Part shown: positions 39,499-47,543 of the stretch, piece after piece
Layout of the letters: every line of letters starts with the position of its first letter
Position numbering within the stretch: position 1 is the stretch's first letter
NCBI RefSeq assembly: GCF_000833025.1
Contig: NZ_CP010817.1
Location: 2,790,001-2,854,000, forward strand
From: Myroides profundi
Lineage (GTDB): Bacteria > Bacteroidota > Bacteroidia > Flavobacteriales > Flavobacteriaceae
Length of the DNA: 64,000 nucleotides
Direction of reading: 5' to 3'
Notes under the pieces: model-generated
Told to the model about the DNA's origin: nothing
The model's input: only the letters and a program-made list of their open reading frames with translations
The model's database searches: none
Position numbers and translations under genes: made by a program

Positions 39499-39739
39499 AT
39501 TGTTACTTAATAGTTAATCATCATGAGTAAAGGTAACAAATACAACTATTGAAAACAGAGCTATACACTACTATACCACCGAATTATCTAAGTGTGAAGA
39601 AACATATTGATTCTCACTTTGAGTAATACTAATTATATCAAAAAAATAGCAAAACAATGATTATTTACTATAAAACCAACTAAATACTAAAAGTTAAAAA
39701 TAACGCTTTGGGCTCCAAACTATATTCTTCCTATATATT

Positions 39740-39766
39740 TTGTTCAAATGTGATTTAGTATCTTTG
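39740..39766 (+). promoter_or_regulatory. Promoter for the HMA-AraC regulator gene
   Basis: TTG (39740-39742), a 16-bp spacer and TATCTTTG (39759-39766), 22 bp before the ATG. The spacer is slightly short for the consensus. Confidence 0.55.
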
Positions 39767-39788
39767 AGTTTCTAAATGGATATTTCAG

Positions 39789-40349
39789 ATGAAATTATAT
39801 ATAAAAAACATGGTCTGTGAAAGGTGTAAAATGGCAGTAGACAATCTACTAACAGAAGCAAAATACACCCCTACTAAAATAGAACTAGGAGAAATAGAAA
39901 TACAAGAAGACTTAAACTCTTCTCAGCTAAAAGAAGTAGAAGCGAAATTACAAAAGATAGGTTTTGAACTCCTAGACAATCAAAAAAGTAAAACAGTAGA
40001 TAAAGTAAAAACTGTCTTGATAGAATTAGTACAAAAACACAATGCTAATCTACAAGTACCACTATCTGCTTATATAGCAGATAAAATGCAAATGGATTAT
40101 CACGCTCTAAGCCTGTTATTTTCTCAATTAGAATCTACTACAATAGAGCAATACTTTATCCAATTAAAAATAGAGAAAGTAAAAGAACTTCTAGTATACG
40201 ATGAGTTAAGCCTAAAAGAAATAACCTATCAATTAAATTATAGCAGTGTAGCTCACTTAAGCAAACAGTTTAAAAAGGTAACAGGGCTAACTCCTACTCA
40301 CTTTAAAACTACAGGAGCAGAACGCCGTAAGGTTATTGATAAAATATAA
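39789..40349 (+). CDS. AraC-type transcriptional regulator with N-terminal HMA-like domain
   Basis: A 186-residue protein of two parts. Residues 1-65 look like a heavy-metal-associated ferredoxin fold: a first strand MKLYIKN, then MVCERCKM with the CxxC pair (Cys10 and Cys13), a helix, and a later VEAKLQKIGFEL. Residues about 80-180 are an AraC-type helix-turn-helix pair (LKEITYQLNYSSVAHLSKQF, then KKVTGLTPTHFK). This implies a one-component regulator that may sense copper or another soft metal, or a thiol state. Metal sensing is inference. No metal-transport gene is beside it. Confidence 0.82.
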   Translation: MKLYIKNMVCERCKMAVDNLLTEAKYTPTKIELGEIEIQEDLNSSQLKEVEAKLQKIGFELLDNQKSKTVDKVKTVLIELVQKHNANLQVPLSAYIADKMQMDYHALSLLFSQLESTTIEQYFIQLKIEKVKELLVYDELSLKEITYQLNYSSVAHLSKQFKKVTGLTPTHFKTTGAERRKVIDKI

Positions 40350-40350
40350 T

Positions 40351-40382
40351 AAAAAAGACGATTTGGTTAAATCGTCTTTTTT
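40351..40382. terminator. Bidirectional terminator between the HMA-AraC gene and the acetyltransferase
   Basis: A 14-bp perfect stem (40351-40364 with 40369-40382) with a 4-nt loop, starting with six A and ending with six T, between convergent genes. Confidence 0.92.
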
Positions 40383-40386
40383 GTTC

Positions 40387-40965
40387 TTATAATTTTGCTT
40401 CTAGCTCCTTTTTAGCATGACTAAACCATTCTTCTTTTAGTATGCTAAATATAGCAGTATCTCTACGTCTACCGCTGTGGATAATAATTTCACTTCTCAA
40501 TACCCCTTCTAACGTACAACCTATACTCTGAACAGCTACTTTACTTCTCTCATTCGTATTATCTACTCTAAACTCTACTCTTTCCATCCCCATAACTTCA
40601 AAAGCATATTTAAACATCATATACTTACAGTGCTTATTCACTCCTGTCCCTTGAGCAAGTTTACTATACCACGTATACCCTATTAATAACGTTTTATTCT
40701 TGTGATCAATATTATAAAATCGCGTAGAGCCAACATACTCTTCTGTTTTTTTATCAAAAACAATAAAAGGATACGCTTTACCATTATTTCTATCTTCAAT
40801 CGCTTGGCTAATATACTTTTTCATTCCTTCAGCTCCTTCTACCCCTACAGTAGCATATTTCCATATTTCAGGTTCGTTAGTTGCAAACCCTACTAAATCA
40901 TTATAATTATATGCTTCTAGTGGTTTAAGAATGACGCGATCATCCATTAAAACGATATCTTCCAT
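40387..40965 (-). CDS. GNAT-family N-acetyltransferase
   Basis: A 192-residue RimL-like acetyltransferase with a DRVILKPLEAYNYNDLVGF start, the YVGSTRFYNID strand, the acetyl-CoA loop region LAQGTGVNKHCKY (about residues 100-112), and the VQSIGCTLEGVLRSE C-terminal block. This form is widespread in Bacteroidota; the substrate is unknown. It lies 4 bp after the DUF4377 lipoprotein gene, so the two form an operon. Confidence 0.88.
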   Translation of the reverse strand: MEDIVLMDDRVILKPLEAYNYNDLVGFATNEPEIWKYATVGVEGAEGMKKYISQAIEDRNNGKAYPFIVFDKKTEEYVGSTRFYNIDHKNKTLLIGYTWYSKLAQGTGVNKHCKYMMFKYAFEVMGMERVEFRVDNTNERSKVAVQSIGCTLEGVLRSEIIIHSGRRRDTAIFSILKEEWFSHAKKELEAKL

Positions 40966-40969
40966 AGCG

Positions 40970-41362
40970 TTATGCTTTTTTTTCTTTTGAGATTTCAGTC
41001 ACTAAAACATATCTAAACGATGGCGCATCAGCAGGAGGGTTAGCTATATCTACTCGCTTCACCTCTATTTTATACTCATACCCCTCTTCATAATTAAATC
41101 CTTCTATCTCCTGATACATTAGCTCCCAAGGCGCGTCCTCTTCTTCTTTGACCATCATACATTTTTTAGGAGCAATACCTGCACACTCATCCAGTTTAGA
41201 AGCTACATATAATACCTTCACCTCTTCAGAAGCATCTATTTCAGTTACTTCAGGCACATCATTATGCTCTACAGTACTATTCTCTCCTTGTTCTACATTT
41301 TTATCCTTACAAGAAACTAATATTCCTAAAGACATTATGGCTAATAAAACTACTTTTTTCAT
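40970..41362 (-). CDS. DUF4377-domain lipoprotein
   Basis: A 130-residue lipoprotein with lipobox LVSC (Cys18). After an acidic linker (about 19-45) the mature part has the DUF4377 pattern: YVASKLDECAG, KCMMVKEEEDAPWELMYQEI, EGFNYEEGYEYKIEVKR and ANPPADA. The two cysteines in the first part may form a disulfide. The domain is also found in HslJ-type heat-shock lipoproteins, but no function is known. First gene of a pair with the acetyltransferase. Confidence 0.8.
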   Translation of the reverse strand: MKKVVLLAIMSLGILVSCKDKNVEQGENSTVEHNDVPEVTEIDASEEVKVLYVASKLDECAGIAPKKCMMVKEEEDAPWELMYQEIEGFNYEEGYEYKIEVKRVDIANPPADAPSFRYVLVTEISKEKKA

Positions 41363-41442
41363 TCTGTATAATTTTCTAGTTCGGTAAAAATATAAATTAA
41401 ATAATCAATGAGTCGTTTTTAAGTACTTAATTCTAGTATAAA

Positions 41443-41474
41443 CAAAAAAAGCTTGCCCTATGCATAGGCAAGCT
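41443..41474 (-). terminator. Terminator overlapping the end of the 75-residue protein gene
   Basis: AGCTTGCC (41450-41457) pairs with GGCAAGCT (41467-41474), with two more pairs and a bulged C near the loop. The seven A before it give a T run on the minus strand. The stop codon of the gene at 41458-41685 falls within the hairpin. Confidence 0.8.
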
Positions 41475-41685
41475 CTTCTATTATTTCACTGTCTAATAAA
41501 GACAGTTCTGCTTTAAGATTAGGTTGTTCGCTTAAAAACTCATTAACCCAAATCATTAATTGTTCTACATCATAAGGTAATAATGTGTGCATTGCTTTTT
41601 CTAATTCTTTAAAGAACAATGCAGAATCAAAACTGACATTCTTAAGTACATGAGTAGTGTACTCTAACATCATTCGTTTGTTCAT
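41458..41685 (-). CDS. Small conserved-looking protein of unknown function (75 residues)
   Basis: A 75-residue acidic, helical protein with no signal peptide or membrane segment and no motif I recognise. Support for its reality is good: a promoter with both elements (41714-41741) and a terminator that starts inside its last codons. The form (hydrophobic and acidic residues alternating, SALFFKELEKAMHTLLPYDVEQL) suggests a small helical bundle. Confidence 0.65.
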   Translation of the reverse strand: MNKRMMLEYTTHVLKNVSFDSALFFKELEKAMHTLLPYDVEQLMIWVNEFLSEQPNLKAELSLLDSEIIEELAYA

Positions 41686-41713
41686 AACTACAATTTTTTT
41701 CTTTTTCTATGAA

Positions 41714-41741
41714 CAAACTTACACACTTTCTGTTAAAACAA
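41714..41741 (-). promoter_or_regulatory. Promoter for the 75-residue protein gene
   Basis: On the minus strand, TTG (41741-41739), a 17-bp spacer and TAAGTTTG (41721-41714), 28 bp before the ATG. Confidence 0.7.
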
Positions 41742-41942
41742 AAAACATAATACAAAGCTTAACCTTAAAAGATATTTAATTACATAAAATTAATACTAGA
41801 ATAACAAAAAAATAACCACAAAAAACCTAAAAAAGCACATTAGTGTTAATCTAAAATCGAATAAATAACTAATATTATTCATGATTAAATAAATATATAA
41901 TTGACAGTATATTTTCCTTCTTTGTCATTTTATGGAAGTAGA

Positions 41943-42608
41943 TTATCCTTTATACCCGACTAACATCTCCCTTTTACCAGGTGGCCCAGGTACCTTCTCT
42001 ATCACAAAACCAACTGCTTTCATTGCTCTTTTAATTGGTCCTCTGCATGCATAAGTAGCTATAACACCTGTATCACCTAGTGCGTCATAAACCTTTTGGA
42101 ATATTTCTACAGACCATAAATCTGGTTGAAACTGATATCCAAAAACATCAAAATAAATAACATCAAAATAAGACTGATTGACTACTGCTTCTTCAAAGGT
42201 ACTATGGATCTTATGCAACGTAAACTCTGCTGTAACCTCATGAGAAACATCCCAAGTACACTGATGTATCTGTTTAAACAAGATATCATCTCCATCTCTG
42301 TCATATAAAGCACTAAAATCCAATGCTGCGCCTTCTTGTTCTGTCACTGGAAAAGCTTCAATACTATGATACTCTACTATTTTACCCTTTCTTCTAGCCT
42401 CTACTAGCGTTAAAAAAGCATTTAGTCCTGTACCAAACCCCATTTCTAATACTTTAACAGTAGTTTTATCTATCTTATCAAAACCTCTTTCTATATAGAC
42501 ATGTCTTGCCTCTTGAATCGCGCCATGAATAGAATGGTACGTTTCTCCCCATTCTTCAATTTCAATAGATGTAGAGCCATCTGAGGTTGTCACTATTTTT
42601 CTTTTCAC
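41943..42608 (-). CDS. mnmD: tRNA (5-methylaminomethyl-2-thiouridine)(34) methyltransferase
   Basis: A 221-residue SAM-dependent methyltransferase of the type that forms the methyl domain of MnmC, finishing mnm5s2U at the wobble base of certain tRNAs. The SAM motif is VLEMGFGTGLNAFLTLVEA (about residues 53-71), and the acidic-aromatic active-site segment is FDVIYFDVFGYQFQPDLW. A GVIATYACRGPIKRAMKAVGF segment and PGPPGKREM near the end fit the family. It has no FAD oxidase half, so it is a stand-alone MnmD. It overlaps the cytochrome gene by 4 bp. Confidence 0.9.
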   Translation of the reverse strand: MKRKIVTTSDGSTSIEIEEWGETYHSIHGAIQEARHVYIERGFDKIDKTTVKVLEMGFGTGLNAFLTLVEARRKGKIVEYHSIEAFPVTEQEGAALDFSALYDRDGDDILFKQIHQCTWDVSHEVTAEFTLHKIHSTFEEAVVNQSYFDVIYFDVFGYQFQPDLWSVEIFQKVYDALGDTGVIATYACRGPIKRAMKAVGFVIEKVPGPPGKREMLVGYKG

Positions 42609-43066
42609 TGTATCAATAATTTTTTAATCCTAGGAATAGGCCCTCCACATTTCTTTTGATGACATGTTAAACATGAGTTTATCATCTCATTAAACTGTTG
42701 TACTTTATCACCTTCATTGTCTTGATAGAGAATCTGCTCTAACTTTAAATACTGCTCTGCCTGTTCAGTAAAAAACATATCTCTATCACTAGGATCTGTC
42801 ATCTTAGCAGTAAGTATATCTCTATGTTTATCAGGCAAAGCTCCTAATTCTTTCTTTCCTTGTTCTATCTCAGCCTTTAAAAACACCCCTTGAGCATACA
42901 TCTCTTCCATAAGAGAGGCCATCGGAGCCATATTATACATCTTAAAAGCAGTTGTATCTTTCGTCACAGATTCTTTATTATCTTCTATTTGTTTAGTTTC
43001 TTTTTTACAAGATAACAAAACTGAGAATACTAATAAAACAAGACACAATATTGATTTACTTCTCAC
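42605..43066 (-). CDS. Cytochrome c-like lipoprotein
   Basis: A 153-residue lipoprotein with lipobox LLSC (Cys20). It has a single heme-attachment motif CLTCH at residues 132-136, near the C-terminus, followed by QKKCGGP. The body is mostly helical, which suggests a cytochrome c' or small heme-binding fold with the CxxCH in the last helix. It may have a role in redox chemistry at the envelope. It is the middle gene of a DUF4920-cytochrome-mnmD operon (6-bp gap upstream, 4-bp overlap downstream). Confidence 0.78.
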   Translation of the reverse strand: MRSKSILCLVLLVFSVLLSCKKETKQIEDNKESVTKDTTAFKMYNMAPMASLMEEMYAQGVFLKAEIEQGKKELGALPDKHRDILTAKMTDPSDRDMFFTEQAEQYLKLEQILYQDNEGDKVQQFNEMINSCLTCHQKKCGGPIPRIKKLLIQ

Positions 43067-43072
43067 CTTCTA

Positions 43073-43579
43073 TTACTTATTTTTATTAATAGCAATACCA
43101 TCTGCTGTAAAAGCATAAGTAACTTTAGGTTCTGTGATAGCAGCTATTTCTTCTTCAGACTTACCAGCATCTTTAGCATAATGTTTTAATTCATCTACAG
43201 ATACTACAGATATAAACGCTCTACCATCTACTACAACTTCATGTCCAGCGGCATTCATAGGAGCAAAAAAACCATAATCTGTAAAACGTACAAATCCTTT
43301 CTTTTCTCCTGGTAACTCTACATTCATCCAACAACCTTTCTTCTGACATACATCATTAATAGTTGTTTCGAATTGTACTTTAATCGTATCCCCTTCTTTT
43401 AATTCTTGATATTTCTTAAGCATAGCTTCTTTAGAAAGAACATCTGCCATCACTATGCTATCTCCAAAATATTCGTATGTCTTCTGTACATCCGCAATAG
43501 TAGAGTTAGCCTCTTTTTCATTTTTACACCCTGTCAAAATGAAAGCCATTATGCTTAAAGAAGCAACGATTCTAATCAT
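43073..43579 (-). CDS. DUF4920-domain lipoprotein
   Basis: A 168-residue lipoprotein with lipobox LTGC (Cys18). The mature domain has the DUF4920 pattern: YFGDSIVMADVLS, INDVCQKKGCWMNVELPG, VRFTDYGFFAPMNAAGHEVVVDG. The conserved Cys-x4-CxW pair (in VCQKKGCW) suggests metal or redox function; a link with copper or heme has been guessed for the family but is not established. First gene of a three-gene operon with a cytochrome c-like lipoprotein and mnmD. Confidence 0.85.
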   Translation of the reverse strand: MIRIVASLSIMAFILTGCKNEKEANSTIADVQKTYEYFGDSIVMADVLSKEAMLKKYQELKEGDTIKVQFETTINDVCQKKGCWMNVELPGEKKGFVRFTDYGFFAPMNAAGHEVVVDGRAFISVVSVDELKHYAKDAGKSEEEIAAITEPKVTYAFTADGIAINKNK

Positions 43580-43606
43580 GATAAAAAATTTAAGTATTCA
43601 GTAGAC

Positions 43607-43633
43607 CAAAATTAAGTCAAAAAAATAAATCAA
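43607..43633 (-). promoter_or_regulatory. Promoter of the DUF4920-cytochrome-mnmD operon
   Basis: On the minus strand, TTG (43633-43631), a 16-bp spacer and TAATTTTG (43614-43607), 27 bp before the ATG. Confidence 0.6.
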
Positions 43634-43763
43634 AAAGAATTAGTTTATCTAAACATCTTTCATGGATTATTATAATTTCAGTAAATAATTTCGATTAAAC
43701 AATATTTATCACAGCATTTTAGATAAAGTTCAACAAGAAACTATTTTTGAGTACTTTTTTTGA

Positions 43764-43771
43764 TAATTTTG
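43764..43771 (+). promoter_or_regulatory. Promoter -7 element (TAATTTTG) for ilvE
   Basis: An exact TAnnTTTG match, 67 bp before the ATG. TTG at 43747-43749 is only 14 bp away, shorter than the norm. Confidence 0.45.
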
Positions 43772-43838
43772 TAATGTGTTGCTTTTTTAATACATTGCAA
43801 GCATAAGTAAACAGACAATTAAAAAAACATTATAAGAA

Positions 43839-44912
43839 ATGAGTTTAGAAACAAACAACCTTTTTTCTATTGAGAAAGTAGAAAAATCAAAAATAGCATC
43901 AGTTGACTTCGATAACCTGAAGTTCGGTTCTGTATTTACTGACCATATGCTAGTTTGCCACTACAAAGATGGTAAATGGGGACAAGTAGAAATCAAACCT
44001 TACGGACCAATGTCTTTTGCTCCTTCAACAAATGTGTTCCACTATGGACAAGCTATCTTTGAAGGAATGAAAGCATACAAAGATGCAAATGAAGATGTAT
44101 GGTTATTCCGTCCACGTGAGAACTGGGCTCGTTTCAACAAATCTGCTGAGCGTATGGCTATGCCACATATCGACGAAGAGAGATTCGTAGATGGATTAAA
44201 AGCGTTAATCAACCTTGATAGAGATTGGGTTAAACAAGGACAAGGAAATGCATTATATATCCGTCCTTTCATGATCGGAACTCACGAAGGTGTAGTAGCT
44301 GGACCATCTAGCGAATTTATGTTCTGCATCATTTGTTCTCCTGCGCGTACTTACTACTCAGGAAAAGTAAAAGTTCAAATCGCTGAACACTATAGCCGTG
44401 CTGCTAATGGTGGTGTTGGTTACACTAAATGTTCTGGTAACTATGCTGGACAATTCTACCCAACTAAATTAGCTCAGGAAGCTGGATACCAACAAGTAAT
44501 CTGGACTGATGATGCTACTCACACTAAATTAGAAGAAGCTGGTACTATGAACGTATTCTTCAGAATTGGAGATACTTTAATCACAGCTCCTACTAGCGAA
44601 AGAATCTTAGATGGTGTAACTAGAAAAAGTTTATTAGACATCGCTAAGAGTAAAGGAATCAATGTAGAAGTAAAATCTATCGTTGTTCAAGATTTACTTG
44701 ATGCACATGCTAAAGGAGAATTAAAAGAAATCTTCGGAGCAGGTACAGCAGTTACAGTAGGTCAAATCGAAGGATTTGCTTTCCAAGATAACTATTATGG
44801 ATTACCAGAAGTAGCAGATGAGAATTCATTTGCAATTCAATTAAAAACAGCTCTTCAAGGAATTCAACAAAAGAATATTGAAGATACTTTTGGATGGACA
44901 GAAAAAATCTAA
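43839..44912 (+). CDS. ilvE: Branched-chain amino acid aminotransferase
   Basis: A 357-residue fold-type IV PLP enzyme that interconverts valine, leucine and isoleucine with their keto acids. The start region has FGSVFTDHML and the GQAIFEGMKAYK block, and RPRENWARFNKSAERM follows. The PLP lysine lies in GVGYTKCSGNYA (about residues 196-207), and ERILDGVTRKSLLDIA (about 255-270) and GTAVTV bind phosphate. Codon use looks more biased than its neighbours, with many frequent codons, as expected for a strongly expressed gene. Confidence 0.95.
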   Translation: MSLETNNLFSIEKVEKSKIASVDFDNLKFGSVFTDHMLVCHYKDGKWGQVEIKPYGPMSFAPSTNVFHYGQAIFEGMKAYKDANEDVWLFRPRENWARFNKSAERMAMPHIDEERFVDGLKALINLDRDWVKQGQGNALYIRPFMIGTHEGVVAGPSSEFMFCIICSPARTYYSGKVKVQIAEHYSRAANGGVGYTKCSGNYAGQFYPTKLAQEAGYQQVIWTDDATHTKLEEAGTMNVFFRIGDTLITAPTSERILDGVTRKSLLDIAKSKGINVEVKSIVVQDLLDAHAKGELKEIFGAGTAVTVGQIEGFAFQDNYYGLPEVADENSFAIQLKTALQGIQQKNIEDTFGWTEKI

Positions 44913-44935
44913 TCTAAAGGTACTTTTACCCTATC

Positions 44936-44968
44936 AAAAAACGGCAGTAATTCTGCCGTTTTTTTTAT
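44936..44968 (+). terminator. Terminator of ilvE
   Basis: A 12-bp perfect stem (44936-44947 with 44953-44964) with a 5-nt loop and a T run. Confidence 0.93.
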
Positions 44969-44989
44969 CTACAATCTAACTCTTTTGAC

Positions 44990-44997
44990 TATTTTTG
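44990..44997 (+). promoter_or_regulatory. Promoter -7 element (TATTTTTG) for the 61-residue membrane protein
   Basis: An exact TAnnTTTG match, 13 bp before the ATG. No upstream TTG at the normal distance. Confidence 0.5.
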
Positions 44998-45010
44998 CTA
45001 AAAAATAATT

Positions 45011-45196
45011 ATGTTTACACCAGGACAACTTAAGTTTGCTATATTTTTCATTATCGCTTTTACTATTGTCATGATTATCATGTATAGAAAAGATATAAAA
45101 CTACACCGTATCTATTATAAAAATAGACTATGGGTATTAGTTGCCTTTTTATCATTTATAGGTTCTTTATTTATTTTAAAAAACTTTTTGAAGTAA
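45011..45196 (+). CDS. Small membrane protein (61 residues)
   Basis: A 61-residue protein with two predicted transmembrane helices (about 8-25 and 41-58) joined by a short basic loop (YRKDIKLHRIYYKNR). A promoter element precedes it, and the SRPBCC/GyrI-like gene follows after 22 bp, so a joint transcript is likely. No function is recognised. Confidence 0.68.
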   Translation: MFTPGQLKFAIFFIIAFTIVMIIMYRKDIKLHRIYYKNRLWVLVAFLSFIGSLFILKNFLK

Positions 45197-45218
45197 ATTA
45201 ATATAGCTTTTATCTGTT

Positions 45219-46304
45219 ATGAAAATTCTAAAGTATTTCTCTCTTTTACTACTACTACCATTAGTATCCTTATTTGTATTTATACTTACTCAAAGTCCAG
45301 AATACAAAGTAGAAAGGACATTCACTGTGGATGCGCCGAAGGAAATAGTCTATAATTATGTCAACGATTTAGATAACTGGACAGACTGGATGAAGTCTCA
45401 AAAATCTAATAATGGAACATACCAAATAGAACTAGAAAATTTAGGGTCTTATACAATAAGAGCAGAATATAGCCATCCATACGATAGCTTATCTCAAGAC
45501 ATCTTAAATGATAATAAAATATCAAATATTATTTGGAGATTAAAAGGTCAACAAAATAAAACACAAATCACTTTTACTTTTAATGGGACTTTAGACCTGC
45601 AAACAAAGTTTACTTCTTTTTTTAAAGGATCACCTAACCAAGTAGCAACTAATAGTCTTAACAAAAATATTGATGCTTTCATTGTTTACTTTATTAAACA
45701 GTATAAAGAATATGAAGTAAAACTAGATGCAGTCAAATCAACTCCTAGTATTGAATACCTATACCTAGAAGCTTCTTCTTCTATAGGCACATTAAATGAA
45801 GACTTATTAGCCTTAAATAAGGACTTATCTGAATTCTGTTCTACTAACCAAATAGAAATAGCAGGAGATCCCTATTTAATACTAAATAACTCAAAAACGC
45901 AAAGCACACTTACATATAGATTTGCCTTACCTATTAAAGGTAATATATATCTAAATGAAGAAGAAAAGTATAAAATAGACACTCTTGATAAACAGAGTTA
46001 TTTTGAATCAACACTAATCGGTTATTACACATTCTTACCAGAAGCAATGCGTAAGACTAGAACAGAAATTAGTGATAAAGAATTAAACATTCTACCTGAT
46101 GAACCTATTATCTTACTGCTTAAGAAGTCTGTTATTGACTCTAGATTAGCAGCAGAATGGGAGACTATAATCAAAGTTCCTATTGAGAGAAAAGAAGTTC
46201 CTATCCCTACTCCTGTTTATCAAAATTATACAAACAGTAACAATACTCAAGAAGTAAATACTGAAACAGAAAACAAAGAAGAAATAACCAATTCTACTAT
46301 ATAA
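45219..46304 (+). CDS. SRPBCC-domain protein with GyrI-like C-terminal half
   Basis: A 361-residue protein with one N-terminal membrane helix (about residues 5-26), then an SRPBCC/START-like ligand-binding domain (VERTFTVDAPKEIVYNYVNDLDNW at about 32-55, with WTDW motif; quoted parts VERTFTVDAPKEIVYNYV and NDLDNWTDW). The second half (about 180-330) has the beta-alpha form of GyrI/effector-binding domains. A Pro, Asn and Glu-rich tail (about 325-361) is probably disordered. The ligand is unknown. Confidence 0.75.
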   Translation: MKILKYFSLLLLLPLVSLFVFILTQSPEYKVERTFTVDAPKEIVYNYVNDLDNWTDWMKSQKSNNGTYQIELENLGSYTIRAEYSHPYDSLSQDILNDNKISNIIWRLKGQQNKTQITFTFNGTLDLQTKFTSFFKGSPNQVATNSLNKNIDAFIVYFIKQYKEYEVKLDAVKSTPSIEYLYLEASSSIGTLNEDLLALNKDLSEFCSTNQIEIAGDPYLILNNSKTQSTLTYRFALPIKGNIYLNEEEKYKIDTLDKQSYFESTLIGYYTFLPEAMRKTRTEISDKELNILPDEPIILLLKKSVIDSRLAAEWETIIKVPIERKEVPIPTPVYQNYTNSNNTQEVNTETENKEEITNSTI

Positions 46305-46350
46305 AAAAAAGAGGCTTTAAAATAAAATTATTTTAAAGCCTCTTTTTTTT
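46303..46350. terminator. Bidirectional terminator between the SRPBCC gene and kdsB
   Basis: A perfect stem of more than 20 bp (46303 to about 46324 with about 46329 to 46350), A8 at the left and T8 at the right. It shares two bases with the kdsB stop codon. Confidence 0.95.
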
Positions 46351-47095
46351 ATCTTAATTCTGGATTATCAGCTATGATTTTTTTAGCTCTTTCTAAATCC
46401 TCTGGAGTATCAATACCTATACCTAAATGCTTTGTTTCTGCCATTTTAATACGTTTTCCATACTCTAAGTATCTCAACTGTTCTAACTTCTCAGAAGCTT
46501 CTAAAAACTTCATTGGCAAAGTTGTAAACTCAAGCAAAGCTTCTTTTCTAAAAGCATATACTCCTATATGTTGATAGTACTGTACGTTCACCTCCTTATC
46601 TCTAGGATAAGGAATTACAGAACGAGAAAAGTATAATGCAGTATTAGTATCATCTACGACAACCTTTACATTATTAGGATTCTCTATTATACTCCATTCA
46701 TTAATTGGTGTCATCAAAGAAGCCAAATCTACTTGCTTGGCCTCATCTCTCTGAAATATATCAATCAACTTTTCTAGATTCTCTTTACTAACGAAAGGCT
46801 CATCCCCTTGTACATTAATAACGATATCTGCTTCTATATCTTTAACAGCTTCAGCTATACGATCACTTCCACTCTCATGTTCTTTGATACTCATTACAGC
46901 CTTTCCTCCATGATTAATAATCTCATTATAAATCAAATCTGAGTCTGTAGCCACAAATACATTGTCAAAAAGCCCTGTTGCTAATGTTGCTTCATAAGTA
47001 CGACGGATAATAGTTTTCCCTGCCAAATCCTCCATTAGCTTTGCTGGAAAACGCGTAGATGCGTATCGAGCTGGTATTACTGCTATAACTTTCAT
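46349..47095 (-). CDS. kdsB: 3-deoxy-manno-octulosonate cytidylyltransferase (CMP-KDO synthetase)
   Basis: A 248-residue enzyme that activates KDO for the LPS inner core. The start is [19 protein letters not shown] with the CTP-binding motif [20 protein letters not shown] (about residues 92-100) and [10 protein letters not shown] (about 178-187) are family marks. The longest frame begins at a TTG at 47116, which is inside the promoter's TATATTTG; the ATG at 47095 fits the family start exactly. Confidence 0.95.
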   Translation of the reverse strand: MKVIAVIPARYASTRFPAKLMEDLAGKTIIRRTYEATLATGLFDNVFVATDSDLIYNEIINHGGKAVMSIKEHESGSDRIAEAVKDIEADIVINVQGDEPFVSKENLEKLIDIFQRDEAKQVDLASLMTPINEWSIIENPNNVKVVVDDTNTALYFSRSVIPYPRDKEVNVQYYQHIGVYAFRKEALLEFTTLPMKFLEASEKLEQLRYLEYGKRIKMAETKHLGIGIDTPEDLERAKKIIADNPELR

Positions 47096-47113
47096 TCTAA
47101 TATTTTTATTTTT

Positions 47114-47121
47114 CAAATATA
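47114..47121 (-). promoter_or_regulatory. Promoter -7 element (TATATTTG) for kdsB
   Basis: An exact TAnnTTTG match, 18 bp before the ATG on the minus strand. It overlaps an in-frame TTG, so that codon cannot be the translation start. Confidence 0.55.
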
Positions 47122-47543
47122 CTATGTTGTTGTTAATAACCTGAGTTCGATTAATAATTAGTTTTTTACAATTACATAAGAAATCTATTTCTACTCAGTA
47201 TGTTTTAATCGACTAAAGATAATTTTGTACTAACTTCCTAGAGGATTGCTTGCAGGTTTCTTGCACCTTTCTTCGAGAAAGACACCTTCTGGGCAAGGAA
47301 AGCCCAAGAAAACTCCTAGTAATCCCCTAAAAAGTGCAAGCCGAACACTATTATCTAATTCAGAAATAGTAATCGAAGTCAAAACTCGTGTATTAGTTTT
47401 CAAGATTTTAATGCCTGTTTTACATTAACCTATTGACACCTATAGATATCACTTTAAAGTAATGTCATTATACATTAATACATGTTTTTTTGCTAATCGA
47501 ACTGAAGTTAATAATAATTGTGTGATACTACACTAGTACTCTA
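47117..47543. other. Intergenic region between kdsB and the RecD-like helicase gene
   Basis: It holds the kdsB promoter at the left, the second copy of the structured repeat (47235-47342), and several copies of a TAATCGA-type word: 47147-47153 (reverse), 47206-47212, 47370-47376 and 47494-47500. The outermost two are part of a 22-bp inverted pair with 18 matches (47132-47153 with 47494-47515). No gene is seen. Confidence 0.55.
47235..47342. repeat. Dispersed intergenic palindromic repeat, copy 2 (inverted relative to copy 1)
   Basis: The reverse complement of 47258-47308 matches 34263-34313 at 47 of 51 positions. It keeps the GGGC...GCCC hairpin, the TTCTTCGAGAA near-palindrome and the CTTGCA outer arms (CTTGCA near 47249, TGCAAG near 47335). 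Its surroundings differ from those of copy 1, so the element itself is repeated, not a larger duplication. Confidence 0.7.

Noticed and set aside
47246-47428. A 60-codon frame over the second dispersed repeat.
   Set aside because: It is not preserved in the first copy of the repeat and has no start context; the sequence is better explained as a structured repeat.
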